64,000 nt of DNA from Dyella sp. AtDHG13 (GTDB taxonomy: Bacteria > Pseudomonadota > Gammaproteobacteria > Xanthomonadales > Rhodanobacteraceae), in NCBI RefSeq assembly GCF_003201105.1, contig NZ_QICJ01000014.1, positions 1-64,000 on the forward strand. Reading direction: 5' to 3'. The notes beneath the pieces are model-generated. The model made no database searches, was not told where the DNA came from, and saw only the letters and a program-made list of their open reading frames with translations. Made by a program: the position numbers and the translations under genes. Numbering within the stretch: position 1 is the stretch's first letter; each line of letters starts with the position of its first letter. Of this stretch, positions 8,359-17,214 are shown one piece after another.

Positions 8359-8939
8359 GGGTGGGCTCCTCTTCGCCAGCGACTGGTTCTATCGCTTCCA
8401 GTCTGGCACTCGATGCCGAAGACGGGGAGGAGTCCATCTCATTGCTTTGGGTCGCAAGCGGACCTTAGCTCTAGACCTCCCGAGACGACCATAGCCGCTC
8501 GAATTCTGTCCCGTCGATGGCCGTAGCTCGGAACTGCGAATCCTGGTTGATTTGATCGATGCTTGGAATTGGCTCAGAGCTTAGGGCTGTTCCAAGGCTT
8601 CCAGAATCGAAGGCGCCGTGATCCTCCTTCGCGGCTGCTGCGGGGTATTGCCCGGTGGCCAGCTCGACACCCAGGAGTGTCTGCGCTTGCGGGAGCCTAT
8701 TTGAAGGTCCGGCACGCCGAGGGACGAGTCGCCTCCTCGATTGGTTTCCCCGTTTTGCGCGGCAGCGCAATGATGTGGTTGCGGGCGATGTCGTCACAGT
8801 CATCGACTACCTGCCGTCTGGCCCCTATCGCCGGCTAACCACCCCCGACAAGGTAGTTTGTCGTGTTGGCTTGAAACCTATGCTACGGACGATCCATAAC
8901 TTACTGATTTACTGGTCTTTCGGTCAAAAATTCGAACGG
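8359..8939. other. Gap with inverted-repeat copy and IS flank
   Basis: No gene that I would defend. It contains the right copy of the 69-bp inverted repeat (8600-8668) and, at its left end, the upstream flank of the IS110 remnant. Open frames on both strands (8471-8803 minus, 8563-8838 plus) run through the repeat and look like chance frames. Confidence 0.35.
8600..8668 (-). repeat. 69-bp inverted repeat, right copy
   Basis: Reverse-complement match to 3605-3673 with about six substitutions, most of them clustered at the outer half. See the left copy. Confidence 0.8.
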
Positions 8940-8993
8940 CATAGTTTGTCCAAGGGCCAAAGGCCATAGTTTGTACAACCCGTACAAACTATG
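8940..8993. promoter_or_regulatory. Perfect 12-bp palindrome plus a third half-site
   Basis: CATAGTTTGTAC at 8965-8976 and its exact complement GTACAAACTATG at 8982-8993 form a dyad with a 5-base spacer; another half-site, CATAGTTTGT, lies 25 bases upstream at 8940-8949. The arrangement (AT-rich arms, three half-sites, about 85 bases before ntrB) looks like a regulator-binding region rather than a terminator. The cognate factor is unknown. Confidence 0.5.
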
Positions 8994-9042
8994 TAATTAG
9001 GAACAGCTCTTTGCCGAGTCACCCTGACAATGTGACGGAAGT

Positions 9043-9076
9043 TGCACCATCGCGGCGCATTGTCCATGATGGTGCA
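9043..9076. promoter_or_regulatory. Two tandem NtrC-type binding sites at the ntrB start
   Basis: TGCACC-ATCGC-GGCGCA at 9043-9059 differs from the NtrC consensus TGCACC-N5-GGTGCA at one base. It is followed immediately by TTGTCC-ATGAT-GGTGCA at 9060-9076, whose right half is perfect. The second site ends at the base before the ntrB ATG. Their position suggests autorepression of ntrBC by phosphorylated NtrC, as known for the glnL promoter in enterics. Confidence 0.65.
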
Positions 9077-10090
9077 ATGAACGATACGGCAGCGCGGGCG
9101 TGGGCGGAGCCGTTGGCGACCGGGGTGGCGCTGGCGGATGGGGGGCTGCGCTTGTTGTGGGTGAATCCGGCCCTGGCGGAGTTGCTGGACATCGGTCCGC
9201 GCAGCGCCGTGGGGCAGTCGCTGGCGGTGCTGCTGCATCGGCCCGAATGGATGGCCCTGGCCGAACGCGCCTTGCAGGAGCCCTCGCCGCATCAGTTGCG
9301 CGGCATCGACGTACCGTCGGCGCGTGGGGAGACGGTGCGGGTGGACGTGTCGATGCAGCGCCTGGCCGATGGCGAGCTGCTGCTGGAAGTGCACGCGCTG
9401 GCGCCGGCATCCGCTTCGGATGCGCCGCTCTCGGCCACCTTGCGCGGCTTTGCGCATGAAGTGAAAAACCCGCTCGCCGGTTTGCGCGGCGCTGCGCAGC
9501 TGTTGCAGCGCCGGGTGGAGGACGAGCAATTGAAGAACCTCGCAGGCCTGGTCATCGCGGAGGCCGATCGACTGGCCGCGCTGGCCAATCGCCTGCTGCA
9601 CCATGACGGCGCGGCCCAGCTCGGCGCCGTGAATATCCACGAGCAACTCGAACGGCTGGGCGAGCTGCTGCAGGCCGAGCCATCGCCGCCGGTGCTGCGC
9701 CACGACTACGATCCCAGCCTGCCGGACATCTACGGCGATGCGGATCGCCTGCTGCAACTGCTGCTCAACCTGGCGCGCAACGCCATCGAGGCCGGCGCGC
9801 GCACGCTGACGTTTCGCACGCGTGCGGAGGCTGCGGTGCGGTTGGGTGAGCGCATGGCGCGCATGGCGTTGCGCGTGGACGTGATCGACGACGGCCCGGG
9901 CGTGCCCGCGCATCTGCGCGACACGCTCTTCGAGCCGCTGGTGTCCGGCCGTGCCGACGGCAGCGGGCTCGGGCTGGCGCTGGCGCGCGAGATCGCGCGC
10001 GAGCACGGCGGCGAACTGCGTCATCTGGGACGTGTCGGCGAAACCACGTTCTCCCTCTATCTGCCCATGGGGCGCTCGCATGACGACTGA
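9077..10090 (+). CDS. ntrB: Nitrogen regulation sensor kinase NtrB
   Basis: 337 residues. An N-terminal PAS-like segment (about 8-105, with LLWVNPALAELLDIGPRSAV) is followed by a HisKA region carrying FAHEVKNPLAGLRGAAQLL, with H127 as the likely phosphorylation site, and an HATPase_c domain with N-box NLARNAIEAGA, G1 DDGPGVPAHL and G2 GSGLGLALAREIAREHGGEL. This is the layout of NtrB/GlnL, which phosphorylates or, with PII, dephosphorylates NtrC according to nitrogen supply. It has no membrane segment, as expected. I chose ATG 9077 although no good Shine-Dalgarno precedes it; a TTG at 9011 with AGGA upstream would add 22 residues but would put the two NtrC sites inside the gene. Its last 11 bases overlap ntrC. 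Confidence 0.9.
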   Translation: MNDTAARAWAEPLATGVALADGGLRLLWVNPALAELLDIGPRSAVGQSLAVLLHRPEWMALAERALQEPSPHQLRGIDVPSARGETVRVDVSMQRLADGELLLEVHALAPASASDAPLSATLRGFAHEVKNPLAGLRGAAQLLQRRVEDEQLKNLAGLVIAEADRLAALANRLLHHDGAAQLGAVNIHEQLERLGELLQAEPSPPVLRHDYDPSLPDIYGDADRLLQLLLNLARNAIEAGARTLTFRTRAEAAVRLGERMARMALRVDVIDDGPGVPAHLRDTLFEPLVSGRADGSGLGLALAREIAREHGGELRHLGRVGETTFSLYLPMGRSHDD

Positions 10091-11477
10091 GCCTGGTTCC
10101 GAGATCTGGATCGCCGACGACGATCGCGGCGTCCGCTTCGTGCTGGCCGAGGCATTGCGCGATGCCGGCCTGCCGGCGCGCGAGTTTGGCGATGCGGAAG
10201 AAGTGCGCGCGGCCTTGCGCCAATCATCCCCAGCATTGCTGTTGACCGACGTGCGCATGCCGGGCGAAGACGGCCTCGCCCTGGTCGCCGCGTTCAAGGC
10301 GCAGGGTGCGGGGCCCGTCATCGTGATGAGCGCGTTCACCGACGTGGCCACGACGGCGGCGGCGTATCGCGCCGGCGCGGTGGATTATCTGGCCAAGCCG
10401 TTCGATCTGGATCAGGCCGTGGCCGCCGTGCAGCGCGCGCTGGCCGACGTACCCGCCGCGGCGGCGCCCGTGGTATCGCCTGCGCCGACGCACGCGTTGC
10501 TCGGCGAAAGCCCGGCCATGCGCGAGGTGTTCCGCGTGATCGGCCGCGTGGCGGCAAGCGACCTCAACGTGCTCATCACCGGCGAAACCGGCACTGGCAA
10601 GGAGCTGGTGGCACGTGCGCTGCATGAGGAAAGCGCGCGGCGCGACAAACCCTTCGTCGCGCTCAACACGGCGGCCATCCCCAGCGAATTACTGGAAAGC
10701 GAACTGTTCGGCCACGAGGCCGGCGCCTTCACCGGCGCCACGCGTCGCCACGCGGGCCGTTTCGAGCAGGCCGAAGGCGGCACGCTGTTTCTCGACGAAA
10801 TCGGCGACATGCCACTGGCCTTGCAGACGCGCCTGCTGCGCGTGCTGGCGGGTGGCGAGTTCTATCGCGTGGGCGGCCGCGAGTTGATCCGCGGCAACGT
10901 GCGCATCATCGCCGCCACGCATCAGGATCTGGATGCGCGCGTGGCCGCGGGCCAGTTTCGCGCGGACCTCAAGCATCGCCTCGACGTGGTGCGCATCGAA
11001 TTGCCGCCGCTGCGCCAGCGCCGCAGCGACATTGCGCTGCTCGCGCAGCACTTTCTCGCCAGCGCGGCGCAGGAACTTCGACTACCGCCGAAGCGCTTCT
11101 CCAAGGCGGCGTTGAAGGCGATCGGACAACGGGATTTTCCCGGCAACGTGCGCGAGCTGGAAAATCTGTGTCGCCGCCTTGCCGTGATGGCGCCGGGCAA
11201 CGAGATCCTGCCTTCGGATCTGGGTACGACTGGCGCGGGCGGCACGGCCGGCGGCTGGACCGACGCCCTGCGCGAATGGGCCACGCAGGCGCTGGCGGAT
11301 GGCGAAGTGGACATTCACACGCGCGCCCGCGAAGCGCTGGACCAGACCCTGTTACAGGTCGCGTTGGAAACCCACGAAGGCCATCGCCAGCACGCCGCCG
11401 CTGCATTGGGCGTGGGCCGCAACACCCTTACGCGCAAGCTGGGTTCGTCGCGTTCGCGGCGGCCGTCCAAGTCATGA
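10080..11477 (+). CDS. ntrC: Nitrogen regulation response regulator NtrC (sigma-54 activator)
   Basis: 465 residues. The receiver domain has the acidic pocket at D13-D15, phosphoacceptor D57 in LLLTDVRMPGEDG and K106 in YLAKPF. The central AAA+ domain shows Walker A GETGTGKE (168-175), the sigma-54 contact loop GAFTGA (215-220) and Walker B GGTLFLDEIGD. The C-terminus carries a Fis-type helix-turn-helix (HRQHAAAALGVGRNTLTRKL). Phosphorylated NtrC oligomerises and uses ATP to open sigma-54 promoters of nitrogen-assimilation genes. The start codon lies inside ntrB (11-base overlap), so the two are translationally coupled. All catalytic motifs are intact. Confidence 0.95.
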   Translation: MTTEPGSEIWIADDDRGVRFVLAEALRDAGLPAREFGDAEEVRAALRQSSPALLLTDVRMPGEDGLALVAAFKAQGAGPVIVMSAFTDVATTAAAYRAGAVDYLAKPFDLDQAVAAVQRALADVPAAAAPVVSPAPTHALLGESPAMREVFRVIGRVAASDLNVLITGETGTGKELVARALHEESARRDKPFVALNTAAIPSELLESELFGHEAGAFTGATRRHAGRFEQAEGGTLFLDEIGDMPLALQTRLLRVLAGGEFYRVGGRELIRGNVRIIAATHQDLDARVAAGQFRADLKHRLDVVRIELPPLRQRRSDIALLAQHFLASAAQELRLPPKRFSKAALKAIGQRDFPGNVRELENLCRRLAVMAPGNEILPSDLGTTGAGGTAGGWTDALREWATQALADGEVDIHTRAREALDQTLLQVALETHEGHRQHAAAALGVGRNTLTRKLGSSRSRRPSKS

Positions 11478-11487
11478 GAGAGCATCG

Positions 11488-11937
11488 ATGAGCATCACCG
11501 TCCGCACCGCCACCCGCGCCGACATTGCGAACATCGCGCAATGGAACCGGGCCATGGCGTGGGAAACCGAAAACAAGCCGCTGGACCCCGCCGTGCTCGA
11601 GCGCGGCGTCACCGCCGTGTTCGACGAGCCTCGCCGCGGCTTCTACCTCGTGGCGGAGCGCAGCGGCGAACCCGTGGGTTGCCTGCTAGTGACCTACGAA
11701 TGGAGCGACTGGCGCGCCGGCGATTTCTGGTGGATCCAGAGCGTGTACGTGGTGGAATCCGCGCGCCGCGAGGGCGTGTTCCGCCAGCTCTATGAAGACG
11801 CCAAACAGCGCGCGGCACAGGCCGGCGCGGTGGGTTTGCGCCTGTACGTGGAAACGGAAAACGAACGGGCGCAGCGCACGTATGCGGGCCTGGGCATGGA
11901 GCGCTGCCACTACTTCATGTACGAAGCGGAGTTTTGA
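11488..11937 (+). CDS. GNAT-family N-acetyltransferase
   Basis: 149 residues, ten bases after ntrC, with GAGAGAG as ribosome site, so probably the last gene of the ntrBC transcript. The sequence MSITVRTATRADIANIAQWN, then FYLVAERSGEPVGCLLVTYE, WWIQSVYVVESARREGVFRQLYE and LRLYVETENERAQRTYAGLG follows the GNAT fold: the R-x-x-G-x/A acetyl-CoA loop is ARREGVFR and the final N-x-x-A-x-x-x-Y motif is present. The substrate is not evident. Close relatives are often annotated simply as GNAT proteins. Confidence 0.8.
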   Translation: MSITVRTATRADIANIAQWNRAMAWETENKPLDPAVLERGVTAVFDEPRRGFYLVAERSGEPVGCLLVTYEWSDWRAGDFWWIQSVYVVESARREGVFRQLYEDAKQRAAQAGAVGLRLYVETENERAQRTYAGLGMERCHYFMYEAEF

Positions 11938-11986
11938 CGGATGGCGTGCAGGCCTTGGGCGAGCAATTTGCGTCACGACGCGTTCA

Positions 11987-12038
11987 ACATCTCGCGCAAA
12001 CGCCTGTATCCCTCACCGTCATTGGAATGACGGTGAGG
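11987..12038. repeat. Partial copy of the TIR/REP-type element
   Basis: The segment GCGTTCAACATCTCGCGCAA, ACGCCTGTATCCCTCACCGT, then a perfect 13-bp hairpin with a two-base loop (12011-12038), matches the left end of the element at 30125 (GTTCAAAATCTCGCATGAAC, then ACGCCTATACC and CCTCACCGTCATTCC). It appears to be an internally deleted or truncated member of the same family; it may also act as a terminator between the convergent genes on each side. Confidence 0.6.
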
Positions 12039-12075
12039 AGTGACCGCTCGCTCACGCGAGATTTCGAAAAGGCGC

Positions 12076-14565
12076 TCAGGCAACCAGCAGCTGCAGGCTG
12101 AATTCCTCCGGCGGAATCGCCGTGCCGAACAGGAAGCCCTGCAGCAGCGAGCAGCCGGCCCGGCGCAGATGCTCGGCCTGCGCGGCGGTTTCCACGCCTT
12201 CGGCCACCACGTTCATGTCCAGCCCGCGCGCCATGGTGATGATGGCATCGGTGATGGCGGCGTTGTCCGCGTCGATGGCGATGTCGCGCACGAAGGTGCG
12301 GTCGATCTTGAGCGCGTCGATGGGGAAGTACTTCAGGTATGACAGGCTGCAGTAGCCGGTGCCGAAATCGTCCAGCGCCAGGCTCACGCCCAGGTCCTTG
12401 ATGCCCTGCATCAGCGCGCGGCTCTGGTCGCCGGCGGACATCACCATGCGCTCGGTCAGTTCCAGCTCGATCAACGATGGCGGCAGCTGGGCGTCTTCCA
12501 ACGCCTGCTTGAGCGTGGCGTGGAAGCCCGGATGCTGGAACTGCGGCGCCGCCACGTTCACCGCCACCACAATCGGTTTGCCCGCGCGATACCACTCGCC
12601 GGCCTGGCGGCAGGCCTCGCGCACCACCCATTCGCCGATGGGCACGATCAGGCCGCATTCCTCGGCCACCGGGATGAACTGGTCGGGCATGTAGATGTCG
12701 CGTCCGTCCACCTGCCAGCGCAACAGCGCTTCGGCGCCGACGATGGCGCCGGAACGCGCGTCGACCTTGGGCTGGTAGTGCAGTTCCAGTTCGCCGCGCT
12801 TGAGCGCGCGGCGCAGGTCCTGCTCGATGCGCAGGCGCGCGGCGGGCAACTCGCTCATCTGCGGGGTGAAGAAGCGATAGTCGTCGCGGTTCTTCATCTT
12901 CACTTCGTACATGGCGATGTCGGCGTTGCGCAACATGGCCTCGGCGTCGAGCGCATCATCGGGATACACGCTGATGCCCACGCTGAAGGTGATGTTGAAT
13001 TCGCCCATCTTGCTGGCGGGCGATGCCTGCCACAGGCGCATCAGCTTCTCGCACAGCTGGCTGGCGCCGGTGCGTCCGTCCACGTGCGACAGCACCACCA
13101 CGAATTCGTCGCCGCCGATGCGGCTGACGGTGTCCTCGTTGCGCAGATGGTGGCGCAGGTGTTCGGCGAAGGCGCGCAGCAGTTCGTCGCCCGCGGCATG
13201 GCCCAGCGCGTCGTTGATCTGCTTGAAGTGGTCGATGTCCAGGTGCAGCAGCGCCGCCTCGTCGTGGCGGCGCACGGCGGCCACCAGCACCTGCTCCAGG
13301 CGCGATTGCAGCAGGCTGCGGTTGGGCAGGCCGGTGAGCGTGTCGTGCTGCGCCAGGTGCGCCATCTTCAGCGCCAGCGCGCGCGTTTCGCTCACGTCGT
13401 GGAACACCAGCACGCCGCCGATGACGCTGCCGGCGTGATCGTGGATAGAGGCGGCCGAATCCTCGATGGGCGTTTCGAAACCGTTGCGATGAAGCAGCAC
13501 GGCATTGCCCTTCAGCTCGACGATGGCGTCGCGCGCGATCGCATCCAGCAGCGGGCTGTGCAAGGGCTCGCGGGTGCGGCTGTCGATCAGGCGGAACACT
13601 TCACTCATCGGCCGGCCGACGGCTTCGGCCTGGCTCCAGCCCGTCATCGCCTCGGCGATGGGGTTGAGCGAGGTCACCCGGTGCTGCAGGTCGGTGGTGA
13701 TCACGGCGTCGCCGATGGAGCGCAGCGTCACCTCGGCCAGCTCGCGCTCACGGAACAGCGCTTCCTCGTAGGCCTTGCGCTGGCTGATGTCGAGGATCTG
13801 CGCCACCGCATGATTGGCCTCGCCATTCATCGGACGCACCGCCGATACGTTGAGCAGCACGTGCACGACGTGGCCGTCGCGGTGGATGTAGCGCTTCTCC
13901 AGCTGATAGGTCTCGCGCCGGCCTTCGCGCAGCGAACGCGACAGCTCGCGCGATGCGGGCAGGTCGTCCACGTGGGTGAGGTCGGGCAGGGCGCGGGCGA
14001 GCAGCTCCTGCTCGCTGTAGCCGAGCATGTCGCACAGGGCGGCGTTGACGCGCAGCATGTGGCCGTCGCTGGTGACCAGGGCCATGCCGATGGGCGCATG
14101 CTGGAACGCGCCGAAGAAACGCTGCTCGCTCTCGCGCAGCTGCAGCTCCAGGGCGTGCCGCGCCGTGATGTCGATGAACACGGTGAACACGCCGCGCACG
14201 TTGCCGTCTTCGTCGATGTCGGGCTGGAAGTTGCCGTGCACGTAGACGCGCGCGGCTCCGGCGAACAGCTCGCCCTCGTACACCGTGGGTTCGCCGGCGA
14301 GCGCCTGGTCGAGGCAGCCGCCGGCGCGCTCAAGGTTCCAGTCGCCGAGTATCTCGCCCACGGTGCGGCCGACCATGCGCTGTGGATCGATGCCGAGCCA
14401 GGCGCGATGGGTGGCGTTGGCGAAGCGGAAGCGGCGTTGCGGGTCGATGTAGGTGATCAGCGCGGGTGCGCCTTGCAGTACATGGGCGGGCCATTGGGCC
14501 TCGCCTCCTGCAGGGACGAACTCGTGATCGGTTTGGCGCATCTGGGTTACGGCCCGCTGGCGCAC
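12076..14565 (-). CDS. PAS-GGDEF-EAL cyclic-di-GMP turnover protein
   Basis: 829 residues with no membrane segment. Three PAS domains (about 25-130, 150-265 and 275-390) precede a GGDEF domain (LTGLPNRSLL, LDIDHFKQIND, intact GGDEF near residue 483) and an EAL domain (GAEALLRW near 610, ELTERMVM, DDFGTGYCSLSYL, KIDRTFV, GVETAAQ). Both active-site signatures are intact, so the protein could both make and degrade c-di-GMP; in such tandems the phosphodiesterase often dominates, with GGDEF serving as a GTP sensor. The PAS modules suggest redox, oxygen or ligand control. The start is taken as GTG 14565, with GGTGAGG upstream; ATG 14541 is an alternative. It is convergent with the GNAT gene. Confidence 0.9.
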   Translation of the reverse strand: MRQRAVTQMRQTDHEFVPAGGEAQWPAHVLQGAPALITYIDPQRRFRFANATHRAWLGIDPQRMVGRTVGEILGDWNLERAGGCLDQALAGEPTVYEGELFAGAARVYVHGNFQPDIDEDGNVRGVFTVFIDITARHALELQLRESEQRFFGAFQHAPIGMALVTSDGHMLRVNAALCDMLGYSEQELLARALPDLTHVDDLPASRELSRSLREGRRETYQLEKRYIHRDGHVVHVLLNVSAVRPMNGEANHAVAQILDISQRKAYEEALFRERELAEVTLRSIGDAVITTDLQHRVTSLNPIAEAMTGWSQAEAVGRPMSEVFRLIDSRTREPLHSPLLDAIARDAIVELKGNAVLLHRNGFETPIEDSAASIHDHAGSVIGGVLVFHDVSETRALALKMAHLAQHDTLTGLPNRSLLQSRLEQVLVAAVRRHDEAALLHLDIDHFKQINDALGHAAGDELLRAFAEHLRHHLRNEDTVSRIGGDEFVVVLSHVDGRTGASQLCEKLMRLWQASPASKMGEFNITFSVGISVYPDDALDAEAMLRNADIAMYEVKMKNRDDYRFFTPQMSELPAARLRIEQDLRRALKRGELELHYQPKVDARSGAIVGAEALLRWQVDGRDIYMPDQFIPVAEECGLIVPIGEWVVREACRQAGEWYRAGKPIVVAVNVAAPQFQHPGFHATLKQALEDAQLPPSLIELELTERMVMSAGDQSRALMQGIKDLGVSLALDDFGTGYCSLSYLKYFPIDALKIDRTFVRDIAIDADNAAITDAIITMARGLDMNVVAEGVETAAQAEHLRRAGCSLLQGFLFGTAIPPEEFSLQLLVA

Positions 14566-14651
14566 CCCCGCGCCTCACCGGCGCATCATGCGCCAAGTGA
14601 GGTCGACAGTGCAGTGGTCCCGGCCGCATTGGCGCCGGGTCGCGTTCATCC

Positions 14652-15779
14652 TCAGTGCAAGGCGTCGGCCGGCGCGCCCAGTTCGCCGTTCGCGTCGAGC
14701 AGGATGCGGCCCAGCGCGTGCAGATCCGGTGAGATGCCGTAGCGGTCCGACAGCTGCGCCACCAGCGGACCCAAGGCCTTCGGATGCAGCGGGTAACCGT
14801 GCGCGAGCACGCGCGCCCGGCCGCCCTCGCCACGCTGCGCCAGCGTCACCGCCACCACGCCCAGGCCGGGTGCTTCGTGGGCGTAGAGCGCGGGCGCGTC
14901 ATAGCCGGCGTCGGTGCCACCGAAAGTCTCGAGCAAGAAACCCGCGGCGGGTTCGCCATCGGCGAGCTTCAGCGGAAGGTGATGCGCATCGAGCAGCGCG
15001 GCGTACTGGCGCAGTTCGAACACGGCGCCCGCGAAGTCGTGCGCGCGCTGGTTCGGGTCGCCGGACTGCGCTCGCAGCCATGCGGACGGAGACTGCGCCT
15101 CCACCTTGCCATCGTGATAGCGCAGCGCGAGGCCGCGCGCGCTCAGGGTGGATTCGTCGCGATACGGCGTGAGCAGGGCCGCCTCCAGCAGCGTCCACAG
15201 CGGCGCGAGGTTGACGTGTTCGTACTGCACGCAGGTCAGCGCCAGCAGGTCGTTGCGGCTGAGGTAGCGCGCGTGCTCCAGCCGGATGCCGAGCGTGCGC
15301 ATGAACCAGTCGGCGGTGCGCGCACCGGCTTCGCCGCGGCCCACCAGTTCCACTTCCAGCTTTTCCGCCAGGCTTTCGGCGATGGATTCGGGCGCGAGCA
15401 GCGAGATCGGCAGCAGGCGCATCGGGCCATCGGCGAAGGCGGCTTCCGGCTCCAGCGGCTGCGCAGGCATGCGGCCCTCATGGGTGCCGAAGGCCACCAC
15501 GTTCTCCACGTGGCCGCGCGGCACGCGGCGGGCCAGTTCGTCCAGCGTGGCCCACACCGGGAAACCGGGGCGCAGCAGCTCCACAGCATCGAACAGCGCG
15601 CCGGCCACGGCCAGTCGGGCCTCGTCCACCTGGGGCACCAAGGTGTGCAGGTCGGCGGCGACCAGCGCGGCCAGCTCGGCGGCTTCGTCGCGGGTCAGGG
15701 TGCGGCGGGCGGGGACGTCGCCCCCGGACAGCTCCAGCGCGAGAACCACGGGGAGGGCGACGAGCGTTTGTGCTTCCAC
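14652..15779 (-). CDS. Conserved hypothetical protein
   Basis: 375 residues, soluble, no signal peptide. I do not recognise a named domain. It is rich in Ala, Leu and Glu with the look of a compact housekeeping protein, and its codon use matches the neighbouring chromosomal genes, which supports real coding. It lies just upstream of the PAS-GGDEF-EAL gene on the same strand (about 86 bases apart) and diverges from a thiolase gene. Confidence 0.65.
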   Translation of the reverse strand: MEAQTLVALPVVLALELSGGDVPARRTLTRDEAAELAALVAADLHTLVPQVDEARLAVAGALFDAVELLRPGFPVWATLDELARRVPRGHVENVVAFGTHEGRMPAQPLEPEAAFADGPMRLLPISLLAPESIAESLAEKLEVELVGRGEAGARTADWFMRTLGIRLEHARYLSRNDLLALTCVQYEHVNLAPLWTLLEAALLTPYRDESTLSARGLALRYHDGKVEAQSPSAWLRAQSGDPNQRAHDFAGAVFELRQYAALLDAHHLPLKLADGEPAAGFLLETFGGTDAGYDAPALYAHEAPGLGVVAVTLAQRGEGGRARVLAHGYPLHPKALGPLVAQLSDRYGISPDLHALGRILLDANGELGAPADALH

Positions 15780-15903
15780 GGATCACGAACCCGAACAGTA
15801 AGGAACCGAATTCTAGCATTTGGGGACTTTTGGGCTTCCGCGCGCTATCCGGCCGGGTTAGCCTTGACGACTCGGTTTTTTCGGATCTTGGACTGCTCCA
15901 GCC

Positions 15904-17187
15904 ATGGAAAACACGCTCAAGCGCGTCGGTGTGATCGGCGGCGTACGTATCCCGTTCTGCCGCAACAACACCGCCTACGCCGACGTCGGCAACTTCGGCA
16001 TGTCGGTAAAAGTGCTTGGGTCACTGGTGGAGCGGTACGGCCTGCACGGCGAGGAGCTGGGCGAAGTGGCCATGGGTGCGGTGATCAAGCACTCCTCCGA
16101 GTGGAACCTGGCCCGCGAGGCGGTGCTTTCCTCCGGCCTCAAGCCCACCACGCCGGCCATCACCACGGCCCGCGCCTGCGGCACCTCGCTGGACAACGCC
16201 ATCATCATCGCCAACAAGATCGCCACCGGGCAGATCGAGGCCGGCATTGCGGGCGGCTCGGACACCACCAGCGACGTGCCCATCGTGCTCAGCGAGCGCC
16301 TGCGCAAGCGCCTGCTCGCCGTCAACCGCGCCAAGAGCTGGCAGGACAAGCTGCGCGCCGCCACCCAGGGCTTCTCGCTGAAGGAGTTCAAGCCGGCCTT
16401 CCCGGGCGTGGCCGAGCCGCGCACCGGCATGTCGATGGGCGACCACTGCGAGAAGATGGCCAAGGAGTGGCACATCGGCCGCCAGGCGCAGGATCAGCTG
16501 GCCTTGGAGAGCCACCACAAGCTCGCCGCCGCGTACGAGGCCGGTTTCTTCGATGATTTGGTGGTGCCGTTCCGCGGTTTGAAACGCGACGGCTTCCTGC
16601 GTCCGGACAGCACGCTGGAGAAGCTGGCCGCGCTCAAGCCGGCCTTCGACAAGACCTCCGGCCACGGCACGCTCACGGCGGGCAATTCCACGGGGTTGTC
16701 CGATGGCGCCGCCGCCGTGCTGCTGGGCACCGAGGAGTGGGCCGCCAGGCGTGGCCTGAAGGTGCAGGCCTGGTTCCGCGACGCGGAAGTGGCCGCCGTG
16801 GATTTCGTGCACGGCGAGGGCCTGCTGATGGCGCCCACCGTGGCCGTGCCGCGCATGCTGGCGCGCCATGGCCTGACCCTGCAGGACTTCGATTTCTACG
16901 AGATCCACGAAGCTTTCGCGGCGCAGGTGCTGTGCACGCTGCGCGCGTGGGAAAGCGCGGACTACTGCAAGAACCGCCTGGGCCTGGACCAGCCGCTGGG
17001 CGCGATCGATCCGGCCAGGCTCAACGTCAACGGCTCCAGCCTGGCGGCGGGCCACCCGTTCGCGGCCACCGGCGCACGCGTGGTCGCCACGCTGGCCAAG
17101 TTGCTGGAGCAGAAGGGTTCGGGCCGCGGCCTGATTTCCATCTGCACGGCCGGCGGCATGGGCGTCACCGCCATCCTCGAACGCTGA
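15904..17187 (+). CDS. Thiolase (acetyl-CoA C-acetyltransferase family)
   Basis: 427 residues. The active-site cysteine is C92 in TTARACGTSLDNA; the C-terminal half has the two conserved segments with catalytic His and Cys, EIHEAFAAQ and GHPFAATGAR, then CTAGGMG. This is the complete thiolase fold (two related halves). The longer-than-average spacing between the halves resembles the FadI/AtoB-like long thiolases that work in fatty-acid beta-oxidation, but no hydratase/dehydrogenase partner lies beside it. Reaction: acyl-CoA + acetyl-CoA from 3-ketoacyl-CoA + CoA, reversible. No membrane segments. ATG 15904 opens with MENTLKRVGVIGGVRIPF, the normal thiolase start. Confidence 0.88.
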   Translation: MENTLKRVGVIGGVRIPFCRNNTAYADVGNFGMSVKVLGSLVERYGLHGEELGEVAMGAVIKHSSEWNLAREAVLSSGLKPTTPAITTARACGTSLDNAIIIANKIATGQIEAGIAGGSDTTSDVPIVLSERLRKRLLAVNRAKSWQDKLRAATQGFSLKEFKPAFPGVAEPRTGMSMGDHCEKMAKEWHIGRQAQDQLALESHHKLAAAYEAGFFDDLVVPFRGLKRDGFLRPDSTLEKLAALKPAFDKTSGHGTLTAGNSTGLSDGAAAVLLGTEEWAARRGLKVQAWFRDAEVAAVDFVHGEGLLMAPTVAVPRMLARHGLTLQDFDFYEIHEAFAAQVLCTLRAWESADYCKNRLGLDQPLGAIDPARLNVNGSSLAAGHPFAATGARVVATLAKLLEQKGSGRGLISICTAGGMGVTAILER

Positions 17188-17214
17188 GCGGGCTCGCTCG
17201 CCGCCGTCCCTCCG

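Noticed and set aside
12520-14742. Plus-strand 740-codon frame opposite the PAS-GGDEF-EAL gene
   Set aside because: The minus-strand frame has complete domains; the opposite frame is a low-complexity His/Val/Gln-rich shadow.
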